Of a DNA stretch of 5,877 bases, positions 1 to 5,877 are shown in pieces. Under the pieces are notes generated by a model that saw only the letters and a program-made list of their open reading frames with translations, had not been told where the DNA came from and did not search any database. A program made the position numbers and the translations under genes. Location: assembly GCA_946614075.1 (NCBI GenBank), contig CAMOGO010000087.1:1-5877 (forward strand), in the 5' to 3' direction. Numbering within the stretch: position 1 is the first letter of the stretch; every line of letters begins with the position of its first letter. The stretch comes from an uncultured Lachnospiraceae bacterium (lineage in GTDB: Bacteria > Bacillota_A > Clostridia > Lachnospirales > Lachnospiraceae).

Positions 1-980
1 TCGACGGCTACGCGGTAAGCCTCCAGGACGTGCTCGCGTCCTGCCAGGGCAGACACCAGCATGATCAGCGTGGACTGCGGCAGGTGGAAATTCGTGATCA
101 AGGCATCGAGGGCCTTGAAACGATAGCCGGGATAGATAAAGATCTCGGTCCAGCCCTTTCCGGCGTGGACGATGCCGTCCTCACTTGCCGCGGACTCGAT
201 CGTACGGCAGCTGGTCGTGCCGACGCAGATCACTCTCCCACCGTTTTTCTTGGTATTGTTGATCAGCTCGGCGGTTGCCTCATCGATCTCATAGTACTCG
301 GAGTGCATGTGGTGGTCGAGGATGTTGTCGACCTTGACGGGTCGGAACGTGCCCAGTCCGACATGCAGTGTAACCTCGGCGATCGAGACACCTTTGGCCT
401 TTATCTTCTCCAGAAGCTCATTCGTAAAATGAAGACCGGCGGTCGGTGCCGCGGCAGACCCCTCATGCTTTGCATAGACGGTCTGGTAGCGGTTTTTGTC
501 CTTCAGCTCATGCTTGATATAGGGAGGCAGAGGCATCTTTCCGAGGGCGTCCAGAACCTCCTCAAAGATCCCGTCATAGGTGAAGCGGACCTTGCGGTTC
601 CCCTCATCGAGGATATCCTCAACGACAGCGGTGAGCCGGCCGTCTCCAAAGCTGAGCTTTGCGCCGGGGCGGCATTTCTTGCCCGGCTTTACGAGGGTCT
701 CCCAGGTGTCCTTGTCCAGACGCTTCAGCAGGAAGACCTCGACTGCGCCGCCTGTCTCGGCTCTCTGGCCTAAGAGGCGTGCAGGAATAACCTTGGTATT
801 ATTGAGAACCAGGCAGTCGCCTGGCTCTAAATACTGGTCGATATCATGGAAAATCCGGTGCTCGATGGCACCGGTTTCCTTGTCTAAAACCATCAGCCGC
901 GAGGAGCTGCGATCTTCCAGGGGATCCTGGGCGATCTGCTCCTCGGGCAGATCAAAATTGAAATCCTTTACACTTAACAT
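1..980 (-). CDS. queA: QueA, S-adenosylmethionine:tRNA ribosyltransferase-isomerase (3' end cut by window)
   Basis: QueA transfers and isomerises the ribosyl part of S-adenosylmethionine onto 7-aminomethyl-7-deazaguanine at tRNA position 34, giving epoxyqueuosine; it is a cytoplasmic enzyme of queuosine synthesis. Translating the minus strand from the ATG at 980 gives 326 open residues running off the left edge. Family signatures seen are [12 protein letters not shown] (58-69), [13 protein letters not shown] (174-186), [11 protein letters not shown] (205-215), HMHSEYY (224-230), [11 protein letters not shown] (253-263) and [11 protein letters not shown] (278-288) followed by [20 protein letters not shown] (292-311). 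QueA is usually about 340-345 residues, so some 15-20 are missing. The start is supported by ACGGAG at 991-986, five bases upstream. The stop codon of the SH3b gene lies only 2 bases before the ATG, so co-transcription and translational coupling are likely. The family is certain; the only oddity is Ala instead of the more usual Val in GS(V/A)AAPTAGLHF. Confidence 0.96.
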   Translation of the reverse strand, partial: MLSVKDFNFDLPEEQIAQDPLEDRSSSRLMVLDKETGAIEHRIFHDIDQYLEPGDCLVLNNTKVIPARLLGQRAETGGAVEVFLLKRLDKDTWETLVKPGKKCRPGAKLSFGDGRLTAVVEDILDEGNRKVRFTYDGIFEEVLDALGKMPLPPYIKHELKDKNRYQTVYAKHEGSAAAPTAGLHFTNELLEKIKAKGVSIAEVTLHVGLGTFRPVKVDNILDHHMHSEYYEIDEATAELINNTKKNGGRVICVGTTSCRTIESAASEDGIVHAGKGWTEIFIYPGYRFKALDALITNFHLPQSTLIMLVSALAGREHVLEAYRVAV

Positions 981-982
981 TA

Positions 983-2365
983 TTACTCCGTCGTCAGATA
1001 CTCCGAGCTGACAAAAGCTGTCTGGCCATTGTAATCGACCTTGCTCCAATCCGCGGTGTAACCGGTACGGGTAATCGTAGTACCCTCTTCCAGAACGCCA
1101 AGGATCTCGGAATCCGTCGATGCGCCGGAACGTACACGGACATCCGCGGTAGCCCTTACGGTCTCGTTCGTGATGGTGTAGCCATCTGCATCCGTTCCGC
1201 CAACCTCAGGAGCAGGTGCCTCCGTGCTCTGATCAGCACCGCTGCCGTTCAGTCTCTCTACAAGAGCCTTCAGATCCGCATCCTTTGCGATCGCATCCGC
1301 GAAGCGGGCATTGACGCTGGCCATCAGATCCTGGACAGGCTGCTGTGCGGAGACGGTATCGATGTAACTCTGAGTTGTCTCATCCGGCTGAGAGATGATC
1401 TTGTAGCTGCCGCCCTCCTGCTGCTGTACATAGTAGTAGGAAAGGTTCGCTGCCGGCTCGGCGATATTCCGGAACTTGACATAGTGATCGACATAGACGA
1501 TCTTGCTGTCCGGGGTCATACCGGAATGCGTATAGATATTGAAATTGTTGTAGGACTCGGTGTACTCGTTGGTCTTGGCCAGCTTCTCAACAGAGAAACC
1601 TGCGGTCGTGTCCAGAAGTCCTTCCAGTGCTGCGACATCGCTCGCCTGAAGTGCTGCGTAGTAGGACTGGATCAGCTGGTTGATCTCCGGATAGGCATTC
1701 AGCTCAAGCTGCTCTACCTGCTCCTGGGTCTGGGACTCCATCGCGATCGGGGTCTCATTCGTATCGCTCGAAGAGGAACCGCCGCCATTGCGGATGATCC
1801 AGATCAGGACGCCGATCAGAGCGAGTGCTGCAAGACCAATCACACCGTAGATGAGAAACTTTTTATTGAAGCCGCCGCGGGAGGAGCCGGAACGCTTCTT
1901 GCGGGAAGCGGTTCTCTTCTCGATGTAGGCACTCTCATCCTCGCCGCCGAGCTCATTGCGAGCCTCCTCCAAAGCCTTGATACGGCGTCTGGGGGCAGGC
2001 TGGGCAGGTGCGGCTTCCTTTACAGACGCACGGGCTGCCGGTCTCTTTACCGGCTCTTCCTCGTAATCGTCGTCGTCGTAGTCCTCGTCGTACTCCTCCT
2101 CGTCGTCGTAGTCCTCATCATCGTAGTCCTCGTCGTCGTAGTCCTCGTCGTACTCCTCGTCCTCGTAATCCGAACGTCTTCCGGCACTGCGTCCATTATC
2201 CGCTGCTCTGCGGGCATTGCCGGCCAGCTTCGCCTCAAGGTCCGAAACCATATCGGACAGGCTTCCTGCTACATTGTCGTCTCTTCCATCATCGAGATCA
2301 TCGACCTCATCCATATAGTCATCATCGTCAAACAGATCGTCGATGTCATCTCTGTTTCTATTCAT
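983..2365 (-). CDS. Membrane-anchored protein with acidic cytoplasmic region and extracellular SH3b domain
   Basis: A complete 460-residue protein of unknown function. Residues 1-30 are acidic (e.g. [17 protein letters not shown]). Residues 66-104 consist only of Asp, Glu and Tyr (31 acidic, 8 Tyr). A basic, Ala/Pro-rich linker (105-168) ends in [15 protein letters not shown], followed by one hydrophobic helix at about 170-191 ([20 protein letters not shown]). By the positive-inside rule the acidic N-terminus is cytoplasmic and the C-terminal two thirds are outside. Residues 220-335 ([17 protein letters not shown]..., then alternating strand-like segments) resemble an NTF2-like fold, which is my inference. 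Residues 402-457 are a bacterial SH3 domain ([19 protein letters not shown], then W440 and a final FVSSEYL), a fold often found in cell-wall-binding proteins. The start at 2365 has AAAGGAGAT at 2381-2373 and a promoter just upstream. It overlaps nothing and precedes queA by 2 bases. A wall-contact sensor or scaffold is possible but unproven; no catalytic domain is visible. Confidence 0.9.
   Translation of the reverse strand: MNRNRDDIDDLFDDDDYMDEVDDLDDGRDDNVAGSLSDMVSDLEAKLAGNARRAADNGRSAGRRSDYEDEEYDEDYDDEDYDDEDYDDEEEYDEDYDDDDYEEEPVKRPAARASVKEAAPAQPAPRRRIKALEEARNELGGEDESAYIEKRTASRKKRSGSSRGGFNKKFLIYGVIGLAALALIGVLIWIIRNGGGSSSSDTNETPIAMESQTQEQVEQLELNAYPEINQLIQSYYAALQASDVAALEGLLDTTAGFSVEKLAKTNEYTESYNNFNIYTHSGMTPDSKIVYVDHYVKFRNIAEPAANLSYYYVQQQEGGSYKIISQPDETTQSYIDTVSAQQPVQDLMASVNARFADAIAKDADLKALVERLNGSGADQSTEAPAPEVGGTDADGYTITNETVRATADVRVRSGASTDSEILGVLEEGTTITRTGYTADWSKVDYNGQTAFVSSEYLTTE
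986..991 (-). promoter_or_regulatory. Ribosome binding site of queA inside the upstream gene
   Basis: On the minus strand ACGGAG lies 5 bases before the queA ATG at 980. It sits within the last codons of the SH3b gene, whose TAA stop is 985-983. Ribosomes ending the upstream gene would stop directly over this site, the usual arrangement for translational coupling. It also decides the queA start, because no other ATG in frame nearby has such a site. Confidence 0.7.
2054..2170 (-). repeat. Degenerate short tandem repeat encoding a Tyr-spaced Asp/Glu tract
   Basis: This 117-base low-complexity stretch lies inside the SH3b gene and encodes residues 66-104. On the plus strand it reads as repeated units like tcgtcgtcgtagtcc and tcgtcgtactcc, 12-18 bases long, mostly 15. 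In protein terms the unit is YDDED or YDED, with Tyr at 67, 72, 76, 81, 86, 92, 96 and 101. The reading frame is kept through all length variants. Such tracts can expand or contract by replication slippage in steps of whole codons. The opposite strand reads as runs of Val/Leu, which produces a false membrane-protein ORF there. Confidence 0.85.
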
Positions 2366-2372
2366 TACTGGG

Positions 2373-2381
2373 ATCTCCTTT
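2373..2381 (-). promoter_or_regulatory. Ribosome binding site of the SH3b membrane protein gene
   Basis: The minus strand reads AAAGGAGAT, 7 bases ahead of the ATG at 2365. It is a near-complete Shine-Dalgarno sequence and fixes the start codon. Confidence 0.8.
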
Positions 2382-2402
2382 CAGAGGAATTTATCTTCGC
2401 CT

Positions 2403-2431
2403 ATTGTAACATTTCCGTAAAAATTGTGCAA
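2403..2431 (-). promoter_or_regulatory. Sigma-A-type promoter for the SH3b gene-queA pair
   Basis: On the minus strand a -35 box TTGCAC (2431-2426) and a -10 box TACAAT (2408-2403) are separated by exactly 17 bases. The AT-rich spacer reads AATTTTTACGGAAATGT. Transcription would start near 2396, giving a leader of about 30 bases that holds the ribosome binding site. No other promoter is evident before queA, so this probably drives both genes. It is divergent from the tRNA promoter, with about 43 bases between the two -35 elements. Confidence 0.75.
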
Positions 2432-2474
2432 CGGGTCAGTGTAAAAAGAATGTATCCAAGCGCTTAAAAAAGTC

Positions 2475-2506
2475 TTGCCTTAACCCCTCGTTTGGTGTAT
2501 TATAAT
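2475..2506 (+). promoter_or_regulatory. Promoter of tRNA-Arg
   Basis: The sequence TTGCCT (2475-2480) can act as a -35 box with TATTAT (2498-2503) at a 17-base spacing. A perfect TATAAT (2501-2506) overlaps this -10, at a 20-base spacing. The predicted start point is 2510-2513, so the primary transcript would have at most about 4 bases ahead of mature tRNA position 1 at 2514. Which -10 register is used cannot be decided from sequence. Confidence 0.65.
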
Positions 2507-2513
2507 CACCGAT

Positions 2514-2585
2514 GCACCTGTAGCTCAGTGGATAGAGCAGTGGCCTCCGGAGCCGCGTGCGTAGGTTCGATTCCTATCAGGTGCA
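2514..2585 (+). tRNA. tRNA-Arg, anticodon CCG (reads CGG)
   Basis: The 72 bases fold as a full cloverleaf. The acceptor stem pairs GCACCTG with CAGGTGC. The D stem is GCTC/GAGC with loop AGTGGATA. The anticodon stem is GTGGC/GCCGC (one G-U pair) around loop CTCCGGA with U33 and anticodon CCG. The variable loop is the 4-base GTGC and the T arm is GTAGG-TTCGATT-CCTAT (one G-U pair). The discriminator is A, and CCA is not encoded, so it must be added by CCA-adding enzyme. G18G19 and a following A20, a known bacterial arginine identity base, are present in the D loop. The tRNA is a single gene, not a cluster. It lies between the divergent SH3b gene and the DUF5688 gene. Confidence 0.96.
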
Positions 2586-2600
2586 TTTTCTCATCTCTCC

Positions 2601-2635
2601 TGGCTGCTTTGCAGCCACGTCAGAAGACACTTTTT
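2601..2635 (+). terminator. Possible weak terminator or 3' processing hairpin after tRNA-Arg
   Basis: TGGCTGC and GCAGCCA form a perfect 7-bp stem with a TTT loop (2601-2617), starting 15 bases after the mature tRNA 3' end. The nearest T run (TTTTT, 2631-2635) is 13 bases beyond the stem, and a second one (TTTTTT) follows at 2642-2647. That spacing is poor for intrinsic termination, so the hairpin may instead limit 3' exonuclease trimming of the precursor. No better terminator is seen before the next gene. Confidence 0.35.
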
Positions 2636-2786
2636 AAATGCATTTTTTACTGCACTTTACCGATCTTTACGATCATCTTGTGATTTCTTCTTTGCAGAAC
2701 AGGTCATAAAGCTTTACGCATACCTATCTTGTCTCGAACTGTGCCCGTATTCACAAAAGGCAGCGTTCCTTCTTTCGCTGACGCCT

Positions 2787-2814
2787 TTGCACATCTCTTC
2801 GTGTCTGCTAAAAC
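2787..2814 (+). promoter_or_regulatory. Candidate promoter of the DUF5688 gene
   Basis: TTGCAC (2787-2792) and TAAAAC (2809-2814) are spaced by 16 bases, and a TGC directly before the second box makes an extended -10. Transcription would start near 2821, leaving a leader of about 58 bases. The -10 box is imperfect and read-through from the tRNA promoter is also possible, so this is only a candidate. Confidence 0.35.
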
Positions 2815-2864
2815 AGCGTCTATTTGTCATGCCTGTTCCGAAAAGGACAGTCACGTACACCAAA

Positions 2865-2870
2865 AGGAGG
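2865..2870 (+). promoter_or_regulatory. Ribosome binding site of the DUF5688 gene
   Basis: A perfect AGGAGG lies 8 bases before the ATG at 2879. It decides the start against an in-frame ATG 150 bases upstream at 2729, which has no such site and whose extra residues match nothing in the family. Confidence 0.85.
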
Positions 2871-2878
2871 AAACAAAA

Positions 2879-3823
2879 ATGAATTACGAAACTTTTCTGA
2901 ATACCATCTGCCACGAGATGGAGGTACGCACCTTAGGCCGGCTGCATGTCACCCTTACCTCAGTCCTGAAGAATAACGGTCAGAAGCTTGACGGAGTCGT
3001 CCTTGCCCCCACTGGCGGCGAAGAAACGATCTTCACTCCGACCATTTATCTCAATACCTTTTATGAGGATTACCGGAACGGCCTCGTGACCCTGGACCGG
3101 ATCCTGGCGGAGCTTCTGGCCATCTTTGACTCTGCCCCGTCCTCTCCCATGCTCCCTGAAATCGAGCATTTCTTTGACTATGAGGCGATCCGCGGAAATA
3201 TCATTCTCCAGCTCATAAACCGGGAATGGAATGCCGAGCTGTTAGCGGACGTCCCTCACATCCCCTATCTCGACCTCGCCATCGTATTCCGGGTAAGGAC
3301 CGGTAATTTCGGCTTCGGCGAGACGACGGTGCTGGTCCGCAACTCCCATCTCGAGGACTGGGGTGTGGATCTGGATACCGTGTACCAGGATGCGATGAAA
3401 AACTCTCCCCGGATCCTGCCGGTCGAATGCAAAGAGATGAGCTCCTTGCTGAAGGAGTACGAGAGCCGGATCCGCGCCGCCTCAGGTGAAGAAGCACCAG
3501 AGGATCCTGACGATACAGAGGATCCGGAGAATGTCCGCTCTCCTTTTCTCGTCCTGACCAATCAGTCCCGCGTCCTGGGCGCTTCCGTGATCCTTTATCC
3601 GAAGGTTCTGCAGATCATCGCGGACTGGATGGAACGGGATTTCTATCTCCTCCCCTCGAGCATCCACGAGTTTATCCTGCTCCCCTACAAACCGGACATC
3701 AAGCCGGAGGATCTGGGAGAAATGGTCCGCTTCGTCAACACCAAGGGTGTGGAGTCGACCGAGTGTCTGTCTGACCACGCCTACCGGTATCTGCGCGAAG
3801 AAGAACGTCTGATCAGTGTTTAG
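2879..3823 (+). CDS. DUF5688 family protein (function unknown)
   Basis: A 314-residue protein that I recognise as a full-length member of DUF5688, an uncharacterised family seen mainly in Lachnospiraceae, often in several copies per genome. Family-like segments are VLKNNGQKLDGVVL (29-42), TPTIYLNTFYEDYRNG (53-68), PHIPYLDLAIVFRV (126-139), VRNSHLEDWGV (153-163), NSPRILPVE (175-183), LTNQSRVLGASVILYP (226-241), FYLLPSSIHEFILLP (255-269) and LSDHAYRYLREEERL (297-311). No signal peptide or membrane helix is visible, so it is probably cytosolic. A short acidic, Pro-containing stretch (204-218) separates an N-terminal part from the conserved C-terminal part and looks like a linker. No catalytic motif can be named. 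The gene stands alone, upstream of a strong terminator and convergent with pnp. Family assignment is from memory of its conserved motifs. Confidence 0.88.
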   Translation: MNYETFLNTICHEMEVRTLGRLHVTLTSVLKNNGQKLDGVVLAPTGGEETIFTPTIYLNTFYEDYRNGLVTLDRILAELLAIFDSAPSSPMLPEIEHFFDYEAIRGNIILQLINREWNAELLADVPHIPYLDLAIVFRVRTGNFGFGETTVLVRNSHLEDWGVDLDTVYQDAMKNSPRILPVECKEMSSLLKEYESRIRAASGEEAPEDPDDTEDPENVRSPFLVLTNQSRVLGASVILYPKVLQIIADWMERDFYLLPSSIHEFILLPYKPDIKPEDLGEMVRFVNTKGVESTECLSDHAYRYLREEERLISV

Positions 3824-3833
3824 CAATATCGTG

Positions 3834-3914
3834 ATGAAAGCGTACGGATTCAAACAGCTGTCCGAAGAACGAGTTCTTCGTCCGAGCTGTTTGACATCCT
3901 CACTCCGCTTTCAT
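3834..3914. repeat. Long imperfect palindrome in the convergent gap
   Basis: Four nested arms pair in order: ATGAAAGCG (3834-3842) with CGCTTTCAT (3906-3914); GGAT (3846-3849) with ATCC (3896-3899); TCAAACAGCT (3850-3859) with AGCTGTTTGA (3885-3894); and GAAGAA (3864-3869) with TTCTTC (3874-3879) around a CGAG loop. That is 29 pairs, interrupted by internal loops and one bulged C. It starts 10 bases after the DUF5688 stop and ends just before the terminator. No T run follows the hairpin by itself, so it is not a standard terminator. It could be a REP- or MITE-like unit, an RNase III substrate, or a stabilising 3' UTR structure. Confidence 0.75.
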
Positions 3915-3961
3915 AAAAACTGCCCCCGGCTTTCTTAAAAGCCGGGGGCAGACCTTTTTTT
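3915..3961. terminator. Bidirectional intrinsic terminator shared by the DUF5688 gene and pnp
   Basis: CTGCCCCCGGCTTT (3920-3933) pairs perfectly with AAAGCCGGGGGCAG (3938-3951), giving a 14-bp GC-rich stem with a 4-base loop. For plus-strand transcripts the stem is followed by ACC and seven T (3955-3961). For minus-strand transcripts of pnp, the A run at 3915-3919 reads as five T directly after the stem. The hairpin lies 24 bases beyond the pnp stop codon and 97 bases beyond the DUF5688 stop. Confidence 0.93.
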
Positions 3962-3974
3962 ATACGTAAGACGA

Positions 3975-5877
3975 TTATTTAACGTCCTTCATACTCAGGT
4001 TAATCCGGCCCATCTTATCGATCTCGATGACCTTAACAGTAACCTCGTCGCCAATATTGACAACATCCTCAACCTTTGCGACTCTGCGGTCGGAAAGCTT
4101 GGAAATGTGGACCATACCGTCCTTGTTCGGAGCCAGCTCGACGAATGCGCCAAACTGCATGATCCGGACAACCTTGCCGGTGATCACCTGGCCGACCTCG
4201 ACATCCGTCACGATGCGGTGGATAATGTCGATTGCCTTTGCGATCATCTCAGCATCGGTACCGCAGACAGATACGCTGCCGTCGTCCTCGATGTCAATCT
4301 GGACACCGGTCTCCTCGATGATCTTGTTGATAACCTTACCCTGCTTGCCGACGACATCGCCGATCTTGGTCGGGTCAATGGTGATCTGCTCGATCTTCGG
4401 AGCGTACTTGCTGACTTCCTTGCGAGGCTCAGCGATTGCCTTGGCCATGTCATTGTCCAGGATATAATCTCTGGCTTCGTGCGTACGGGAGATTGCTTCC
4501 TCGATGATCGCACGGGTCAGACCGTGAATCTTGATATCCATCTGGATTGCGGTGATACCCTCGTGGGTACCGGCAACCTTGAAGTCCATATCGCCGAAGA
4601 AGTCCTCAAGGCCCTGGATATCGGTCAGGACGATGTAGTCATCATCGGTCTCTCCGGTCACCAGACCGCAGGAGATACCGGCAACAGCCTTCTTGATCGG
4701 GACACCGGCAGCCATCAGAGACATACTGGAGGAGCAGATGCTGGCCTGGGAGGTCGATCCGTTGGACTCCATGGTCTCAGATACGGTACGGATTGCATAA
4801 GGGAACTCCTCGACGCTCGGAAGCACCGGAACGAGAGCTCTCTCAGCCAGAGCACCATGACCGATCTCACGACGGCCCGGGCCACGGCTCGGCTTGGTCT
4901 CACCGACAGAGGAGGACGGGGAATTGTAATGGTGCATGTAGCGCTTGCTCGTCTCATTGACATCCAGGCCATCCAGCTTCTGAGCCTCGGACAGCGGAGC
5001 CAGCGTACAGATATTCAGGATCTGGGTCTGTCCACGGGTGAACATGGCAGAACCATGGGTACGAGGCAGGACGTCTACCTCTGCAGCCAGAGGACGGATC
5101 TGGGTGATCGCACGGCCGTCAGGACGCTTGTGATCCTTCAGGATCATCTTGCGGACGGTCTTCTTCTGGAATTTGTAGACAGCCTCGTCGATCAGCGGCA
5201 GCCACTCGGGATGTGCCTCAGCATATCTCTCCTCCAGGCTTGCCTTGATCTGGCGGATATTCTCCTCACGGACCTGCTTCTCATCGGTGAAAACAGCAAC
5301 CTCCATCGCCTCAGGAGTGACGAAGGATACCATGTCATCCCACAGATCAGCCGGGGTATCGATGTGAGTATACTCGTGCTTCGGCTTACCGCACTCAGCG
5401 ACGATCTGATCGATGAAAGAGATGATCTGCTGATTGACCTCGTGAGCCATGAAGATGGCCTCGATCATCTTGTCGTCCGGAACCTCATTGGCACCAGCCT
5501 CGATCATGATGACCTTCTCACGGGTGGAAGCGACGGTCAGGGCAAGGTCGGAAACCTTTCTCTGAGCGGCGGTCGGGTTGATGACGAACTCACCGTCTAC
5601 CAGGCCGACCTGGGTACCGGCGATCGGGCCGTCAAACGGAATATCGGAAATCGCGGTAGCAATGGAGGAACCAAGCATCGCGGTGATCTCCGGACCACAA
5701 TCCTGATCCACGCAAAGAACCAGGTTGTTCAGGGTAACGTCGTTGCGGTAATCCTTCGGGAAAAGCGGACGCATCGGGCGGTCGATGACACGGGAGGTCA
5801 GGATCGCATGCTCGGAAGCCTTACCCTCACGGCGGGTGAAGCCGCCCGGGATCTTACCGACTGCATACATCTTCTCC
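3975..5877 (-). CDS. pnp: Polynucleotide phosphorylase (5' end cut by window)
   Basis: PNPase is a trimeric, phosphate-dependent 3'-5' exoribonuclease of mRNA decay that can also add 3' tails. The frame is open to the right edge; 633 residues are visible. The first Met (5870, counted here as residue 1) is internal: Glu-Lys precedes it, and comparison with E. coli PNPase puts about 65 residues further upstream. Visible in order are the rest of the first RNase PH-like domain (GKIPGGFTRREGKASE, 5-20), the helical linker (about 180-250), and the second RNase PH-like core with GPGRREIGHG (330-339) and SNGSTSQASICSSS (369-382). LEDFFGDMDFK (421-431) gives Asp423, Asp429 and Lys431, matching E. coli metal-site residues Asp486, Asp492 and Lys494. 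A KH domain (about 495-553, loop GKQG) and an S1 domain (about 557-627, GKVVRIMQFGAFVEL) follow. The protein ends right after S1, without the tail that carries the degradosome contact in some proteobacteria. Its start, promoter and any upstream rpsO are outside the window. Confidence 0.98.
   Translation of the reverse strand, partial: EKMYAVGKIPGGFTRREGKASEHAILTSRVIDRPMRPLFPKDYRNDVTLNNLVLCVDQDCGPEITAMLGSSIATAISDIPFDGPIAGTQVGLVDGEFVINPTAAQRKVSDLALTVASTREKVIMIEAGANEVPDDKMIEAIFMAHEVNQQIISFIDQIVAECGKPKHEYTHIDTPADLWDDMVSFVTPEAMEVAVFTDEKQVREENIRQIKASLEERYAEAHPEWLPLIDEAVYKFQKKTVRKMILKDHKRPDGRAITQIRPLAAEVDVLPRTHGSAMFTRGQTQILNICTLAPLSEAQKLDGLDVNETSKRYMHHYNSPSSSVGETKPSRGPGRREIGHGALAERALVPVLPSVEEFPYAIRTVSETMESNGSTSQASICSSSMSLMAAGVPIKKAVAGISCGLVTGETDDDYIVLTDIQGLEDFFGDMDFKVAGTHEGITAIQMDIKIHGLTRAIIEEAISRTHEARDYILDNDMAKAIAEPRKEVSKYAPKIEQITIDPTKIGDVVGKQGKVINKIIEETGVQIDIEDDGSVSVCGTDAEMIAKAIDIIHRIVTDVEVGQVITGKVVRIMQFGAFVELAPNKDGMVHISKLSDRRVAKVEDVVNIGDEVTVKVIEIDKMGRINLSMKDVK

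Larger units (their letters stand above)
2586..2878. other. Gene-free interval between tRNA-Arg and the DUF5688 gene
   Basis: This 293-base interval has no open frame with a convincing ribosome binding site. It holds the hairpin at 2601-2617 and the candidate promoter at 2787-2814. A small stem with one G-U pair (CTGTTC 2833-2838 with GGACAG 2845-2850, loop CGAAAA) lies 14 bases before the AGGAGG of the DUF5688 gene. Between about 2650 and 2780 I see nothing I can assign; no riboswitch or T-box signature was recognised. Confidence 0.6.

Noticed and set aside
30..773. A 247-residue plus-strand ORF
   Set aside because: It is antisense to queA, whose minus-strand translation carries every QueA signature. 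The plus-strand protein resembles nothing I recognise.
2054..2170. Tandem repeats as a CRISPR array
   Set aside because: The units are 12-18 bases, have no spacers of regular length, and lie inside a coding frame that they preserve.
1484..2467. A long plus-strand ORF with Val/Leu-rich stretches that looks like a membrane protein
   Set aside because: It is the antisense reading of the SH3b gene. The hydrophobic runs come from the opposite strand of the Asp/Glu/Tyr codon repeat, there is no ribosome binding site, and the minus-strand protein has recognisable domains, a promoter and a ribosome binding site.
2566..2650. An integration site at the tRNA 3' end marking a genomic island
   Set aside because: The only repeat of the tRNA end nearby is the 8-base TGCATTTT (2582-2589 and 2639-2646). 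No integrase gene, longer direct repeat or obvious change in composition is present.
2492..2683. A 63-residue ORF overlapping the tRNA
   Set aside because: Most of it is a chance reading through the tRNA-Arg cloverleaf.
2729..2878. A 50-residue N-terminal extension of the DUF5688 protein from an upstream in-frame ATG
   Set aside because: The upstream ATG lacks a ribosome binding site and the extra residues do not resemble the family, whereas AGGAGG stands 8 bases ahead of the ATG at 2879, where the family-like N-terminus begins.
4027..4467. A plus-strand ORF of 146 residues within pnp, and similar short minus-strand ORFs in other frames
   Set aside because: They are shadows of the pnp reading frame, without ribosome binding sites or recognisable protein features.
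5868..5870. The first visible ATG of pnp as the true start
   Set aside because: The frame is open upstream to the window edge with Glu-Lys, matching the internal segment before the conserved KIPGG/RIPGS motif; the real start is outside.

Overview
The window looks like a chromosomal stretch from a Gram-positive anaerobe of the Clostridia, most likely Lachnospiraceae. The best clue is a complete DUF5688 protein, a family I know almost only from that group. Clostridial-style AGGAGG ribosome binding sites, sigma-A-type promoters, a GKQG-type KH loop in PNPase and a tRNA without an encoded CCA agree with this. Base composition is moderately GC-rich and looks even by eye, with no transposase, integrase or phage gene. 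Species cannot be decided from this sequence.

Layout. Positions 1-2365 form a minus-strand pair. A 460-residue membrane-anchored protein with a very acidic cytoplasmic part and an extracellular SH3b domain (983-2365) is followed after 2 bases by queA (980 to beyond base 1), the epoxyqueuosine-forming enzyme of tRNA queuosine synthesis. A good promoter (2403-2431) drives this pair leftward. Facing away from it, a second promoter (about 2475-2506) drives a tRNA-Arg with anticodon CCG (2514-2585), whose predicted start point almost touches the mature 5' end. After about 290 bases without a gene comes a plus-strand DUF5688 gene (2879-3823). It converges on pnp (polynucleotide phosphorylase, minus strand, 3975 to beyond the right edge). 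The convergent gap holds an 81-base imperfect palindrome and a 14-bp hairpin terminator with T tracts on both sides, so it can serve both genes.

Working together. pnp, queA and the tRNA are RNA-metabolism housekeeping genes, but only queA and the SH3b gene appear to share a transcript. Nothing links DUF5688 to a neighbour except position. Both edge genes are cut by the window: queA lacks roughly its last 15-20 residues and pnp roughly its first 65.

I do not see a clear new multi-gene system. The points most worth a second look are the purely Asp/Glu/Tyr tract of the SH3b protein and its tight coupling to queA, the long palindrome in the convergent gap, and the uncharacterised DUF5688 protein.
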